Assembly (NCBI RefSeq): GCF_030161415.1
Contig: NZ_BSSU01000004.1
Span: forward strand, 186,001 to 250,000
Length of the DNA: 64,000 nucleotides
From: Thalassotalea eurytherma
Lineage (GTDB): Bacteria > Pseudomonadota > Gammaproteobacteria > Enterobacterales > Alteromonadaceae
Direction of reading: 5' to 3'
The notes under the pieces were generated by a model. It was not told the DNA's origin. It saw nothing but the letters and a program-made list of their open reading frames with translations, and did no database searches. Position 1 is the first letter of the stretch, and every line of letters starts with the position of its first letter. Both the position numbers and the translations under genes were made by a program. This document shows, piece after piece, positions 36,443-44,762 of the stretch.

Positions 36443-36792
36443 AGATACCGTTCTTCAACGGTATGACAGTCTGAGAAAAGGTATAAAGGTCTGACTAAGC
36501 CGTCATTGCGGCGAAGGCCGTAATCTCTTATCAATATGTAACCTTTCGCTATTTATGGGAGTGAGATACCGTTCTTCAACGGTATGACAGCCGAAGAAAA
36601 GGTATGAAGGCCTGAGAAAAGGTATGAAGGCCTGAGAAAAGGTTTGAAGGCCTGAGAAAAGGTATAAAGGTCTGACTAAATCCGTCATTGCGGCGAAGGC
36701 CGTAATCTCTTGTCAACGTTTAAGCTTTCGCTATTTATGGGAGTGAGATACCGTTCTTCAACAGTATGACAGCCGAAGAAAAGGTATGACAG
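36443..36792. repeat. Composite intergenic repeat array
   Basis: Nested repeats fill most of the purL-hydrolase gap. Element A (27 bases, 36443-36469, 36564-36590, 36746-36772) contains a perfect hairpin ATACCGTT-CTTC-AACGGTAT; the third copy has one base changed that weakens the stem. Element C (about 40 bases, 36491-36529 and 36672-36711) carries CCGTCATTGCGGCGAAGGCCG with its own short stem. Element D, with TTTCGCTATTTATGGGAGTG, follows each C (about 36542-36563 and 36726-36745). C-D-A is thus duplicated as a unit of about 100 bases. Between the copies lies a tandem of four 20-base units (36591-36670). Confidence 0.88.
36591..36670. repeat. Four tandem 20-base units
   Basis: Units begin at 36591, 36611, 36631 and 36651 with consensus CCTGAGAAAAGGTATGAAGG. 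Each differs from that by at most two or three bases. A related single unit occurs at 36471-36490 and another at 36773-36792. The period is not a multiple of three and there are no spacers, so it is neither coding nor CRISPR-like; variable copy number between strains is likely. Confidence 0.88.
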
Positions 36793-36809
36793 CCTAATAA
36801 AGGAATGAT

Positions 36810-37355
36810 ATGAAAACAATTATTGCGTCAGATATCTTTGGGGTAACACCACAACTCAAAGAGTTTGCTAATTCTATCAGCCAAGTCCATGTCCTTGTTT
36901 CGCCTTACGAAGACCAAGAACACTGCTTTAACAACGAAGCAATCGCTTACCAACATTTTAATCATCATGTGGGTGTTGAAACCTACACGGAAAAACTAAT
37001 GACCATTATTAGTCAACAACAACAACCGATCAAACTGATTGGTTTTAGCGCCGGCGCCAGTGCTGTTTGGTTATCATTAAGTGAAAAACATTTGCCGATT
37101 AAAACGGCTTGGTGCTTTTATTCAAGTCAAATAAGACATTACCTAACTTGTAAGCCAAACTACCCAACCACCATCATATTTCCGCAATCAGAACCGCACT
37201 TTTGTGTCGATGAAGCGATTAACGTACTCAAACACTACAACGAGTTAACCTTAGTTAAAGAATTGAATTTGCATGGTTTTATGAACCCGTTATCAATTAA
37301 CTATGACCCAAAGCTTGATAACAAATATCAAGGTTTACTAAAGGCGGAAATTTAA
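36810..37355 (+). CDS. Alpha/beta-hydrolase-like protein
   Basis: 181 residues with a likely alpha/beta hydrolase fold. A nucleophile elbow LIGFSAGASAVWLSL (G-x-S-x-G, residues about 75-89), a possible acid in FPQSEPHFCVDEA and a C-terminal histidine in LHGFMNP (about 152-158) resemble dienelactone-hydrolase-like proteins, but the chain is shorter than usual. No signal peptide. AAAGGA nine bases before the ATG supports the start. It directly follows the repeat array, which must provide or contain its promoter. Substrate unknown. Confidence 0.72.
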   Translation: MKTIIASDIFGVTPQLKEFANSISQVHVLVSPYEDQEHCFNNEAIAYQHFNHHVGVETYTEKLMTIISQQQQPIKLIGFSAGASAVWLSLSEKHLPIKTAWCFYSSQIRHYLTCKPNYPTTIIFPQSEPHFCVDEAINVLKHYNELTLVKELNLHGFMNPLSINYDPKLDNKYQGLLKAEI

Positions 37356-37448
37356 CCTGACAAAAATTCTATTGTGAATAATATTTTGCCCTTGCCGGTC
37401 TTATGAAAATCAAGATAAGCTAAAACAAAAAAGAAGGAAGATTGTTTT

Positions 37449-38123
37449 ATGCAAGAGCACGATAGTTATCCATTGTCGGATTTTATTGAATACCCTCAAG
37501 ATGAAATGTTAGCGCGTTCAAAGGCATTGCTCGATGACATGTCTCGTCGTCACTCTGTTCGAAGCTTTAGCGACAAAAATGTCCCACAAGAAATCATTGA
37601 AAACTGTATTAGAACAGCCGGTCGTGCGCCAAGTGGTGCTAACCATCAACCTTGGCATTTTGTCGCTATTTCTGATCCTGAAATCAAAAAACAGGTGCGT
37701 GAGCAAGCTGAACTTCATGAACGTGGCTTTTATGAAGGTCGAGCGGGTGAAGAATGGCTTGAAGCTTTAAAGCCATTGGGTACCGACGCTCAAAAACCAT
37801 ATTTAGAAAAAGCGCCTTGGTTAATTGCTATTTTTAGTGAGAAAAAAGGTGGGATAAATGCCGAAGATAAAAACACAAACTATTACGTACATGAGTCGGT
37901 GGGTATTGCGACAGGCTTTTTAATTACCGCTTTACATAACGCTGGATTAGCAACCTTAACCCATACCCCAAAACCAATGTCATTTCTTAATAAGATTTGT
38001 CAGCGAAGCGATAATGAGCGAGCTTATATGCTATTGATCGCTGGTTACCCTAATGATGACGCAACCATTCCTCATCATTCAACGGTAAAGAAATCGATTG
38101 ATGAGATCGCCACGTTTAAATAA
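37449..38123 (+). CDS. Nitroreductase family protein
   Basis: FMN-dependent oxidoreductase of 224 residues. The family start MSRRHSVRSFSDKNVPQEIIENCIRTAGRAPSGANHQPWHFVAI (residues about 33-76) includes the FMN-phosphate-binding RRHSVR and the SGANHQPW loop. A further motif is SVGIATGFLITALHNAGLATLTHTP (about 153-177). An amino-terminal extension YPLSDFIEYPQDEMLARSKALLDDM recalls iodotyrosine deiodinase-like nitroreductases. Substrate not predictable. AAGGAAG precedes the ATG. Confidence 0.9.
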   Translation: MQEHDSYPLSDFIEYPQDEMLARSKALLDDMSRRHSVRSFSDKNVPQEIIENCIRTAGRAPSGANHQPWHFVAISDPEIKKQVREQAELHERGFYEGRAGEEWLEALKPLGTDAQKPYLEKAPWLIAIFSEKKGGINAEDKNTNYYVHESVGIATGFLITALHNAGLATLTHTPKPMSFLNKICQRSDNERAYMLLIAGYPNDDATIPHHSTVKKSIDEIATFK

Positions 38124-38127
38124 AGTC

Positions 38128-38160
38128 AAAAAGCAGAGTAAACAAATTGCTCTGCTTTTT
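38128..38160. terminator. Bidirectional terminator
   Basis: AAAAGCAGAG / CTCTGCTTTT hairpin with flanking A and T runs, between the nitroreductase and the convergent zinc-ribbon-like gene. Confidence 0.85.
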
Positions 38161-38172
38161 ATTGGCGCATCG

Positions 38173-38385
38173 TTAGCTCATATCTAATTCAATATCGGTG
38201 CAACCTTTCTTACAACGAACCACACCTGTTTTATCCTTTTTAGGAGGTTCAAACACGATGACTTGATGGCAGATTCGGCAATTAACATGTTTGCCTGCCA
38301 GCACCTGCTTGATTAAGTTTTTCTGTTTGAAGAATGAATCTTTTGTTGCTTTTTCTAACGACTTAAAGCTAGCTTTATCTATCAC
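38173..38385 (-). CDS. Small cysteine-rich protein, possible zinc ribbon
   Basis: 70 residues. Four cysteines in CRICHQVIVFEPPKKDKTGVVRCKKGC (two C-x2-C or C-x3-C pairs, residues about 36-62) suggest a zinc ribbon. The N-terminal half is a basic helix (FKSLEKATKDSFFKQKNLIKQVL). It lies 12 bases after rraB and probably shares its mRNA. Family not recognised. Confidence 0.72.
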   Translation of the reverse strand: MIDKASFKSLEKATKDSFFKQKNLIKQVLAGKHVNCRICHQVIVFEPPKKDKTGVVRCKKGCTDIELDMS

Positions 38386-38397
38386 ATTCAGTCCTTG

Positions 38398-38754
38398 CTA
38401 TTGAGATAAAACCTGTTGCGCAGGTGTATACCAACCATCAAACTCACCATCAAAACCACTGGCATTATCAATAAGTAACTGGCTATAGCCTGCTAAATTT
38501 TGCACGGTCAAAGGCATCGCTGGGTATGCGGTAATCTCCCATGGGTGTGTTTCGCTTGCCGGATATGGCGTAAAAGAAAGCTTCTGATTATTCTCTAGTA
38601 ACAATTGCCCAAAGCCCAATGCTTGTTCTTCAGTTTTAAAAATTACTGAAAACTCCACTTCGTGCTCTTGTCCTAAATCAATACCAGCATTGAGTAATTG
38701 CCATAGTAAATCACCCGTTTCGTTGCTCGGGTATATTGCTAAATTTCTTTCCAT
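38398..38754 (-). CDS. rraB: RraB-family regulator of RNase E
   Basis: About 118 residues. RraB proteins bind RNase E and inhibit RNA decay. The family core is visible: VEFSVIFKTEEQALGFGQLLLENNQKLSFTPYP, WEITAYPAMPLTVQNLAGYSQLLIDNASGFDGEFDGWYTPAQ, matching the RraB pattern of an FSVIF strand, a WEV strand and GGxxDGW. ATG 38754 is preferred over an upstream TTG because GAG lies six bases before it. This could instead be a divergent DUF695/RraB-like paralogue. Confidence 0.75.
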   Translation of the reverse strand: MERNLAIYPSNETGDLLWQLLNAGIDLGQEHEVEFSVIFKTEEQALGFGQLLLENNQKLSFTPYPASETHPWEITAYPAMPLTVQNLAGYSQLLIDNASGFDGEFDGWYTPAQQVLSQ

Positions 38755-38869
38755 TTTATTCTCTATTACCAACCTCAATAAACATGAGATTATTTATTTT
38801 CATTTATCATACCAAGTTAGGCTAGAATGCCCAATGCAAAAACAGTAAAACACCTAAGTTGAGCAGACA

Positions 38870-39712
38870 TTGGATAAATTTGAATTACACCTGCCCGTTG
38901 AGTCGGAACAACAAAACGCGATTAGCTTGCTAAAAGATAATTGCAACTTGTCGATCGCTGAACTAAAAACAGCAATCAATAAAGGTGCTTTATGGCTAAC
39001 AACCGGTAAAACAACCAAGCGCTTTAGACGTGTAAAAAAAGCACTTAAACCATCAGACACAATCCATTTTTACTACGATAAAGACGTACTCCAGCAAACG
39101 ACTGATGATGCAATACTTTTAGCTGATTATCACGATTTTAGTCTGTGGTTTAAACCTTTTGGCATGCTATCTCAAGGCTCTAAGTGGAGCGAGCATACAA
39201 CGATTACCCGATTTGTTAGCCAATATTTTGAGAATCAACGTAGCGTATTTCTGGTTCATCGCCTTGATAGAGCAACAACGGGGATTATGGTGGTTACCCA
39301 TAGTAAGGCCGCCACTCGATTATTTGGCCAGCTATTTGAAAAACATGACTTAATAAAAACCTATCATGCTCTTTGTCATCACAATACCCTTGAACTAGAA
39401 AAGGAAATTGTCATCGATAGTCCCATTGATGATAAAGCAGCAACATCTAAAGTAGCCCTACTCGCTTATGACAAAGAGTCTGATTATGCCTTGGTTGAAG
39501 TGACCATTGAAACAGGGCGGAAGCATCAAATTCGTAAACATTTAGCGAGTATCGGCATGCCCATCGTTGGTGATAGGCTGCATGGCATTGCGACTAACAA
39601 CACTGAGCAAGATTTACAGTTATGCGCCGTTAGATTAGCGTTTACTAGCCCTATCGACGAACAGCTTGTCGACATCAACCTACCTGGCAACCTAAAGCCG
39701 ACGATAATATAA
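38870..39712 (+). CDS. RluA-family pseudouridine synthase
   Basis: 280 residues. An N-terminal S4-like segment (ISLLKDNCNLSIAELKTAINKGALWL) precedes the catalytic domain. The active-site aspartate is in VHRLDRATTGIMVVTHS (residues about 130-146), followed by KTYHALC and the ETGRKHQIRKHLASIGMPIVGDRLHG block (about 211-236). The RNA target cannot be told; the N-terminal part is not typical RluC or RluD. TTG start, because no ATG precedes the conserved segment. Confidence 0.88.
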   Translation: MDKFELHLPVESEQQNAISLLKDNCNLSIAELKTAINKGALWLTTGKTTKRFRRVKKALKPSDTIHFYYDKDVLQQTTDDAILLADYHDFSLWFKPFGMLSQGSKWSEHTTITRFVSQYFENQRSVFLVHRLDRATTGIMVVTHSKAATRLFGQLFEKHDLIKTYHALCHHNTLELEKEIVIDSPIDDKAATSKVALLAYDKESDYALVEVTIETGRKHQIRKHLASIGMPIVGDRLHGIATNNTEQDLQLCAVRLAFTSPIDEQLVDINLPGNLKPTII

Positions 39713-39893
39713 AGAAACGGTAAAAAACCTTCCACCTAAACGTTAATAAATGATTACATAACAATTTTTTTTGAGTTAGCGTTAAATGCTCTAACACCTT
39801 GTCGAAGGATTCAGTTAGAATTAATCAACTTTGCCGATTTACTCTCGGTAGCTATATTTCCGCCTAAACAGCTTATTCCGGATACCAGAACTT

Positions 39894-40559
39894 ATGCGTT
39901 TATTTGATATTTTATCAGTGCTTTATGAACCAGTTAATCAATTGGATAATCACGAGCATTTGTTGTCATATATTCAACCAAAGCTCAATGAAGATGGCAC
40001 TTGCCCGATCTTTAAAGAAGCAGGTGACAGATATGACCTACGCCAATATGCGGATTCGCCTGAGCAACTTGAGAACTTGCTTGATCTAGTGACTCGACTC
40101 AATCGACTAGTGCGTTGGATTCATAAAAAAACAGACGTTATGTGGTTTGGTATTTATTTGTCTCATGGCGATAAATTAGTGAAATATGTTTATAACGGTG
40201 AAATGTCAAAAGCGGAATTCCCGATTGCTCCTGAATACCTTGATAAATCTATCAATACTCGAGTTATCATGGAGAAACAGCATTATTATATTCCAAATGT
40301 CGATGAACACGATGGTCCATACTATCGTTGTGATGCAAAGGTAAAATCTGAGCTATGTTGCCCTATTTTCGATCCTGATGGCGACGTAATTGGAATTTTT
40401 GATTGTGAAGATCACCGTGTAAATTTCTTTGATGAAAAAATTGACTTTATCCGTACCAAAGTGAAAAAAGCGATTGAAATTTTTCTTGAAGATCATCCTT
40501 ATATTACACACTTGGGTTATAAGCATTTTAACCCTGATGCATACAACCCACCTGCTTAG
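39894..40559 (+). CDS. GAF-domain protein
   Basis: 221 residues. The GAF domain spans about residues 55-195, with WIHKKTDVMWFGIYLSHGDKLVKYVYNGEMSKAEFPI, KQHYYIPNVDEHDGPYYRCDAKVKSELCCPIFDPDGDVIGIFDCEDHRVNFFDE; overall layout resembles free methionine-R-sulfoxide reductase-type GAF proteins. The cysteine in SELCCPI is at the position where fRMsr has one of its catalytic cysteines, but the others are not clearly present. Ligand binding is therefore as likely as catalysis. Single gene with its own terminator. Confidence 0.78.
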   Translation: MRLFDILSVLYEPVNQLDNHEHLLSYIQPKLNEDGTCPIFKEAGDRYDLRQYADSPEQLENLLDLVTRLNRLVRWIHKKTDVMWFGIYLSHGDKLVKYVYNGEMSKAEFPIAPEYLDKSINTRVIMEKQHYYIPNVDEHDGPYYRCDAKVKSELCCPIFDPDGDVIGIFDCEDHRVNFFDEKIDFIRTKVKKAIEIFLEDHPYITHLGYKHFNPDAYNPPA

Positions 40560-40618
40560 TTAACTTTGAATAGAGTGATTACAGCTAGTTGCAGCATGTT
40601 GCCAAATCACATTCAATA

Positions 40619-40645
40619 AAAAAGCCCGCTATTTGCGGGCTTTTT
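40619..40645. terminator. Bidirectional terminator
   Basis: AAAAAGCCCGC / GCGGGCTTTTT hairpin between the GAF gene and the convergent dapA-like gene. Confidence 0.9.
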
Positions 40646-40672
40646 ATTGTATTTTTTTGCTTTAGCCTAAGA

Positions 40673-41584
40673 TTAAGCTAAATAAGTAAAGTCTTCATCA
40701 GCTAACTGAGTTAACTCGTTTCCAACAAGGTCTTGCATGTCAAAGCCACTCAACAGGTCAACACCTTGTTTACGTTGCTCCGCTGTCAATGAGACATAAG
40801 GCAACCTAAAGATAGGTGCGACAGCGCCAGTCATCGCTAGTGCTGTATTAATCGCAATAGGATTTGGCTCGCAGAATAACCAAGACATTAGCGGCTGTAT
40901 TTTCTCATTCAAAGCCCCAGCATTCTCATCATCCATTAGTTTACGCATAAGACCTGGAGCAATATTAGCAGTAACCGACATTACGCCATGAGACTTAGCT
41001 TTATGACGGCCCTCAAATGCTTCGTCGTCATTACCCGACCAACAAGCAATACCTTTAGCTTCATAGGCTGCAATTCGGTCGTTGCCACCGCATTCTTTCA
41101 TGCCAATAAAGTTTGGGTGATCAGCTATTTTCTCTATCATTTGCGGTGTAACGTCCTGGCCTGTTCTCCCTTCTACGTTATAGATATAAACAGGACCTAG
41201 TGGCAATACTTTCTTAAAGTGCTCAATGACACCTTGATCTGACGTGCGACCGTAATATGGGTTAATTTGCAACGCTGCATCCATACCGCTAGCAAAACCG
41301 TATTCTGTCGCTTTAATCGCTTCTCTTGTATTATTACTGCCCGTGTTACCAATAATTATCAGTTTATCACCAAATTTATTCGCACTATGTGCGATTAACA
41401 TCAGGTGCTCTTCCCAATTCATTAATTGGCCTTCGCCAGTCGTACCACCAACGATAATGCCTTCAACACCGCCAGCAATCTGCTGCTCAACTAACATATC
41501 GTATGTTGCTAAATCAATTTCACCTTCAAGGTTGTAGGGTGTTTTTATTGCAGTAATTAAACTTGCTGCCTTTAAGCGCTTCAT
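40673..41584 (-). CDS. Dihydrodipicolinate synthase family protein of the plant-like type
   Basis: Class I aldolase of the DapA/NAL family, about 303 residues. The Schiff-base lysine is in FIGMKECGGND and the catalytic tyrosine in VYIYNVEGRTGQD; GGTTGEGQLMNWEEHLMLI and NPYYGRTS are further motifs. SGNDDE, LMSWLFCEPNPIAINTALA and FRLPYVSL match chloroplast dihydrodipicolinate synthases far more closely than E. coli DapA. The residue after YNV is E, where DapA enzymes usually have P. I start at ATG 41584 (MKRLKAASLITAIKTPYN); a TTG nine codons upstream overlaps the preceding gene. Probably the first lysine-pathway step, but another aldolase role is possible. Confidence 0.85.
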   Translation of the reverse strand: MKRLKAASLITAIKTPYNLEGEIDLATYDMLVEQQIAGGVEGIIVGGTTGEGQLMNWEEHLMLIAHSANKFGDKLIIIGNTGSNNTREAIKATEYGFASGMDAALQINPYYGRTSDQGVIEHFKKVLPLGPVYIYNVEGRTGQDVTPQMIEKIADHPNFIGMKECGGNDRIAAYEAKGIACWSGNDDEAFEGRHKAKSHGVMSVTANIAPGLMRKLMDDENAGALNEKIQPLMSWLFCEPNPIAINTALAMTGAVAPIFRLPYVSLTAEQRKQGVDLLSGFDMQDLVGNELTQLADEDFTYLA

Positions 41585-41604
41585 CTTGTTCTCATTTTTT
41601 TGAA

Positions 41605-41997
41605 TTAACAAATCCCAACGTTTTGACTTAAACGTCGTAATACATATTCTTCTTTCGTCTCAACATGCTGATAAACAAATGCATGACTATCGAGAGATTT
41701 TACTTGGTAGGCATGATAATTGTTTTCGTCATTAAGATCAGCCGCAAAATGCTCATTTTCAATAAATTCACTTTTGGTTATTGTAAAGTGAATATTACCA
41801 ACAAGGCCCCAATCGCCATATTCGATGATTTCTTCAATCACTTCGCCCTGGGAGTTTTGTCTAACAAATTTAAACTCAAAGCTACCATCTGCTGCTAAAT
41901 GTGCAAACTCGCTCATGCTATCGCCCCGTTCATCAATGCCTGTGGAAAACCACTCACCAATAAGCAAATCGCGACTATATTTTTCTACTGTTCCCAC
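41605..41997 (-). CDS. Hypothetical lipocalin-like small protein
   Basis: 130 residues, no signal peptide. Alternating beta pattern: LLIGEWFSTGIDERGDSMSEFAHLAADGSFEFKFVRQNSQGEVIEEIIEYGDWGLVGNIHFTITKSEF and YQVKSLDSHAFVYQHVETKEEYVLRRL. GxW near the start and GDWGLVGN in the middle resemble lipocalin-like or copper-resistance NlpE-like sheets, but I would not assign a family. It overlaps the upstream periplasmic-binding gene by 13 bases and ends 20 bases before the DapA-like start, so all three are likely one operon. Confidence 0.7.
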   Translation of the reverse strand: MGTVEKYSRDLLIGEWFSTGIDERGDSMSEFAHLAADGSFEFKFVRQNSQGEVIEEIIEYGDWGLVGNIHFTITKSEFIENEHFAADLNDENNYHAYQVKSLDSHAFVYQHVETKEEYVLRRLSQNVGIC

Positions 41998-42773
41998 GGT
42001 TCTTTTATCTCGTATTTCTGTTTTAACATTTGAATCAACTGCTTTTCTTGTTTCACAAATTCATTAAACTCACGAATAATTTCAGGGTAAGTATTCGTTG
42101 AAAGATGGTAGGTATATTGCTCGTGAAAGATATTTTTTGCTAGTACAATTTCGCCTGACTTATTCAATTTTTTAAGCTGATACCGAATCACGTTTTCATC
42201 AATATTCGTTGCTTGGACATTTTTAACTAAAAGATGGCGAACAATACTCACTGGCGTTGGCTCTTCATGCAGCTCCACTTTCTTCTCAGCGATTAAATCG
42301 AGCCATAAGGTTGGATAAAAATCTCTAATTGTCATTAACGTTTTAACCTCTAAACGTGTTAGATCCTTTTTAGATTTATGGACATAAGTTCCTGCTAACA
42401 ACCTAAGAACAGGTTCACTAAAGGTTAAATCAAGAGACTTTCCGCCGTCTGCTCGCCAGCGCATATTATCAGGAAATTTAAAATCAATATTATGATCAAT
42501 AAACCATTTATCAAATCGCTTTATTGGCAGCGGAACAAATCGATACTTATATTGTTTATATTCAAAAAATGCCGTTAGCAGATCAAATGCAAAACTCGGT
42601 TGATTGGGGTGCTTAGAGTTAAAATTGAATAAGGGAAAATAATTAACATCCTCTACGCCAATCACATATTCAATGTGCTTATTTGCATTAGCAAGGGCAG
42701 GAAAAATCATGCACATAACACTTATGCCTATCAACAGCAAAGCACATAGTTTTTTCCTTAAAAGCATCCGCAT
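41985..42773 (-). CDS. Periplasmic solute-binding-like protein (SBP_bac_3 type)
   Basis: About 262 residues with a signal peptide (LCALLLIGISVMCMIFPALANA). The mature part resembles type 3 solute-binding proteins: EYVIGVEDVNYFPLFNF at the start and FAFDLLTAFFEYKQYKYRFVPLPIKRFDKWF. It has no ABC permease neighbours and may be a stand-alone binding protein, as is common in Alteromonadales. ATG 42773 has GGAAG five bases upstream. First gene of a three-gene unit ending in the plant-type DapA. Confidence 0.75.
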   Translation of the reverse strand: MRMLLRKKLCALLLIGISVMCMIFPALANANKHIEYVIGVEDVNYFPLFNFNSKHPNQPSFAFDLLTAFFEYKQYKYRFVPLPIKRFDKWFIDHNIDFKFPDNMRWRADGGKSLDLTFSEPVLRLLAGTYVHKSKKDLTRLEVKTLMTIRDFYPTLWLDLIAEKKVELHEEPTPVSIVRHLLVKNVQATNIDENVIRYQLKKLNKSGEIVLAKNIFHEQYTYHLSTNTYPEIIREFNEFVKQEKQLIQMLKQKYEIKEPWEQ

Positions 42774-42923
42774 AAAGTCTTCCAAACGAGTGAAATAAAC
42801 CGTTTAAATAGTAGCATTAAGGTGAGACAGTCAGCAAAATTAATCGATGAAATTCAATTGCTAAATATGGTTATTTAAGTGCTAATCACCTAAAGTAGCA
42901 CCAACGAGAAATAAGGATACGTA

Positions 42924-44225
42924 ATGACCAAGTTAAATGTACAACTGTTGATGACTGGCAATGAGCTAATGACAGGCGATATTGTTGACAGCAACTCAGC
43001 CTTTATCGCAAACGAGTTTAAAAACATTGGCGTCACTATTACACGAAAAATTACTGTTGCTGATGATTTAGCCATACTTACAGCTGAAATTTCACAGATA
43101 TCACAACAAAGCGATTTACTTATTATTAATGGTGGTTTAGGTCCCACGACCGATGACCTTACCGCTCAAGCCCTAGCTAGCGCAGCAAACTTGCCAATTG
43201 AAGAGCATCCTAACGCACTGGAACATTTAACCACTTGGTGTGCAAAAAGAAATGCAAAGTTATCTGCGGCCAACTTAAAGCAAGCATTGTTGCCAAAAGG
43301 TTGTGATATTGTCGCTAATAGCATCGGCTCTGCGGTCGGATTTTCTCTAACGATAAATAATTGCCTTATTATTTGTACACCAGGTGTGCCAAAAGAATTA
43401 AAACTGATGGTACGCGATGAAATAACACCTACGGTGAAAAACCTTATCGGTGACAGTAGTCAAATATTTACCAAGCGTATGCAAGTTTTTGGTTACGGTG
43501 AATCAGGCCTACAACAACTGATAAGTGATAAGCTACCTCAATGGCCCGAGCAACTTGAAATAGGTTTTCGTGCATCAATGCCGCTATTAGAATTAAAAGT
43601 AACCTATTCTAGTGCGTTCCCTTCAGACGAAAGAGATCTTTGGTTAGCGCAACTTGAGAGCTTGCTAGAGCATCATATTGTTCACCATATTACCAACCGA
43701 CCAATATCGTTAGCTGAGCAAGTTAATCAGCTGTTGTCTTCAAATAACCTGACGTTAACGACGGCTGAATCCTGCACAGGCGGGCTGATTGCTAGCCAAA
43801 TAACACAAGTATCAGGCGCATCTCAGAACTTCCACGCTGGTTTTGTCACCTATTCAAATGACATGAAAAGCAAATTGCTCAACGTCAACAAAACGACGTT
43901 AGAAGAGTATGGCGCCGTTAGCGAGCATACCGTGATTGAAATGCTTAAAGGTGCTTTAGCGATATCAGGTGCTGAATTAGGTATTGCGGTATCAGGCATT
44001 GCTGGGCCTACAGGCGGAACAGATGACAAACCAGTAGGAACCGTTTGGATTGCATGGGGAAATCACACTCATCTCAACACGGTGGAGTGCTTAATTCCTG
44101 GCACACGCTGGTATTTTCAGCAGGCAGTTTGTGCAATTACCCTTGATTTAATAAGAAGGTTTATCTTAAATATTAAAGATACACCGCGTTATTTAGTTGA
44201 TAGGGCTCCAAAGCATATAAAATAA
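42924..44225 (+). CDS. cinA: CinA-family protein, nicotinamide-nucleotide amidohydrolase
   Basis: 433 residues with two domains. The N-terminal MoCF/COG1058 domain (VQLLMTGNELMTGDIVDSNSAFIA, LLIINGGLGPTTDDLTAQAL) is linked in other proteins to ADP-ribose pyrophosphatase activity. The C-terminal CinA amidase domain (LTTAESCTGGLIASQITQVSGAS, ELGIAVSGIAGPTGGTDDKPVGTVWIAW) has the catalytic serine in AESCTGG. Involved in NMN recycling. recA, a frequent neighbour, is not present here. Confidence 0.93.
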   Translation: MTKLNVQLLMTGNELMTGDIVDSNSAFIANEFKNIGVTITRKITVADDLAILTAEISQISQQSDLLIINGGLGPTTDDLTAQALASAANLPIEEHPNALEHLTTWCAKRNAKLSAANLKQALLPKGCDIVANSIGSAVGFSLTINNCLIICTPGVPKELKLMVRDEITPTVKNLIGDSSQIFTKRMQVFGYGESGLQQLISDKLPQWPEQLEIGFRASMPLLELKVTYSSAFPSDERDLWLAQLESLLEHHIVHHITNRPISLAEQVNQLLSSNNLTLTTAESCTGGLIASQITQVSGASQNFHAGFVTYSNDMKSKLLNVNKTTLEEYGAVSEHTVIEMLKGALAISGAELGIAVSGIAGPTGGTDDKPVGTVWIAWGNHTHLNTVECLIPGTRWYFQQAVCAITLDLIRRFILNIKDTPRYLVDRAPKHIK

Positions 44226-44407
44226 CTGAGAAAATTTTATTAACGTTTCAACGTATTTTTAACGATATATAAGATTACTCATTGCTTAACACCTAATTTA
44301 TTTATATATTCATAAAGTTAAGCAAGCCGGAGCTGTTAAATATATGTAACGAGGTTACAATGTAATTAGCCGCAATTAAGGCCCAAACTTTATCGTGGAG
44401 CACTATT

Positions 44408-44734
44408 TTGTTAGATAAAAACTTTATCACTAGTGGTCGAAACACCATTATCCATAAAATCAGAAAAATTGATTTAATCATTATCAATGGCAACCATAAG
44501 CCAGTTATCGTTACTCATACAGGCTTATCTGAATATACTGGTATTATTCCAGGAAAAAAATCTGAGGCTAAGAAGGCCTACCAAGAAGTCATTGATTTAA
44601 CATCTATTGATATTTTTGGTGAAGAGAAAAAGCTTGTTTTTGTTCAAGCTCTCGACAATAAAGAATATAAAATTGATTACACCAAGGAAAATACACCAGC
44701 TTTTATTAAGATTCATCAAGAGAATTATATTTAG
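44408..44734 (+). CDS. Hypothetical 108-residue protein upstream of the FapA-like gene
   Basis: Not recognised. Soluble, mixed alpha/beta, with IDLIIINGNHKPVIVTHTGLSEYTGIIPG and KKLVFVQALDNKEYKIDYTKENTPAFIKIHQE; the repeated short beta strands suggest a small barrel. TTG start with GGAG seven bases upstream. It ends 28 bases before the FapA/DUF342 gene and is probably co-transcribed with it. A short palindrome TGTAACGAGGTTACA lies at 44346-44360 in its leader. Confidence 0.65.
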   Translation: MLDKNFITSGRNTIIHKIRKIDLIIINGNHKPVIVTHTGLSEYTGIIPGKKSEAKKAYQEVIDLTSIDIFGEEKKLVFVQALDNKEYKIDYTKENTPAFIKIHQENYI

Positions 44735-44762
44735 AAAGCTAGGTCTTTAGAGGTATTGATAA

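Noticed and set aside
36591-36670. Tandem 20-base units considered as a CRISPR array
   Set aside because: Units abut with no unique spacers, the repeat is shorter than CRISPR repeats and no cas genes are nearby.
44290-44400. Possible c-di-GMP (GEMM) riboswitch before the 108-residue gene
   Set aside because: GCAAGCCGGAGC and a GTAAC...GTTAC palindrome recall parts of the motif, but the CACGCACAGGGCAAACC core is absent.
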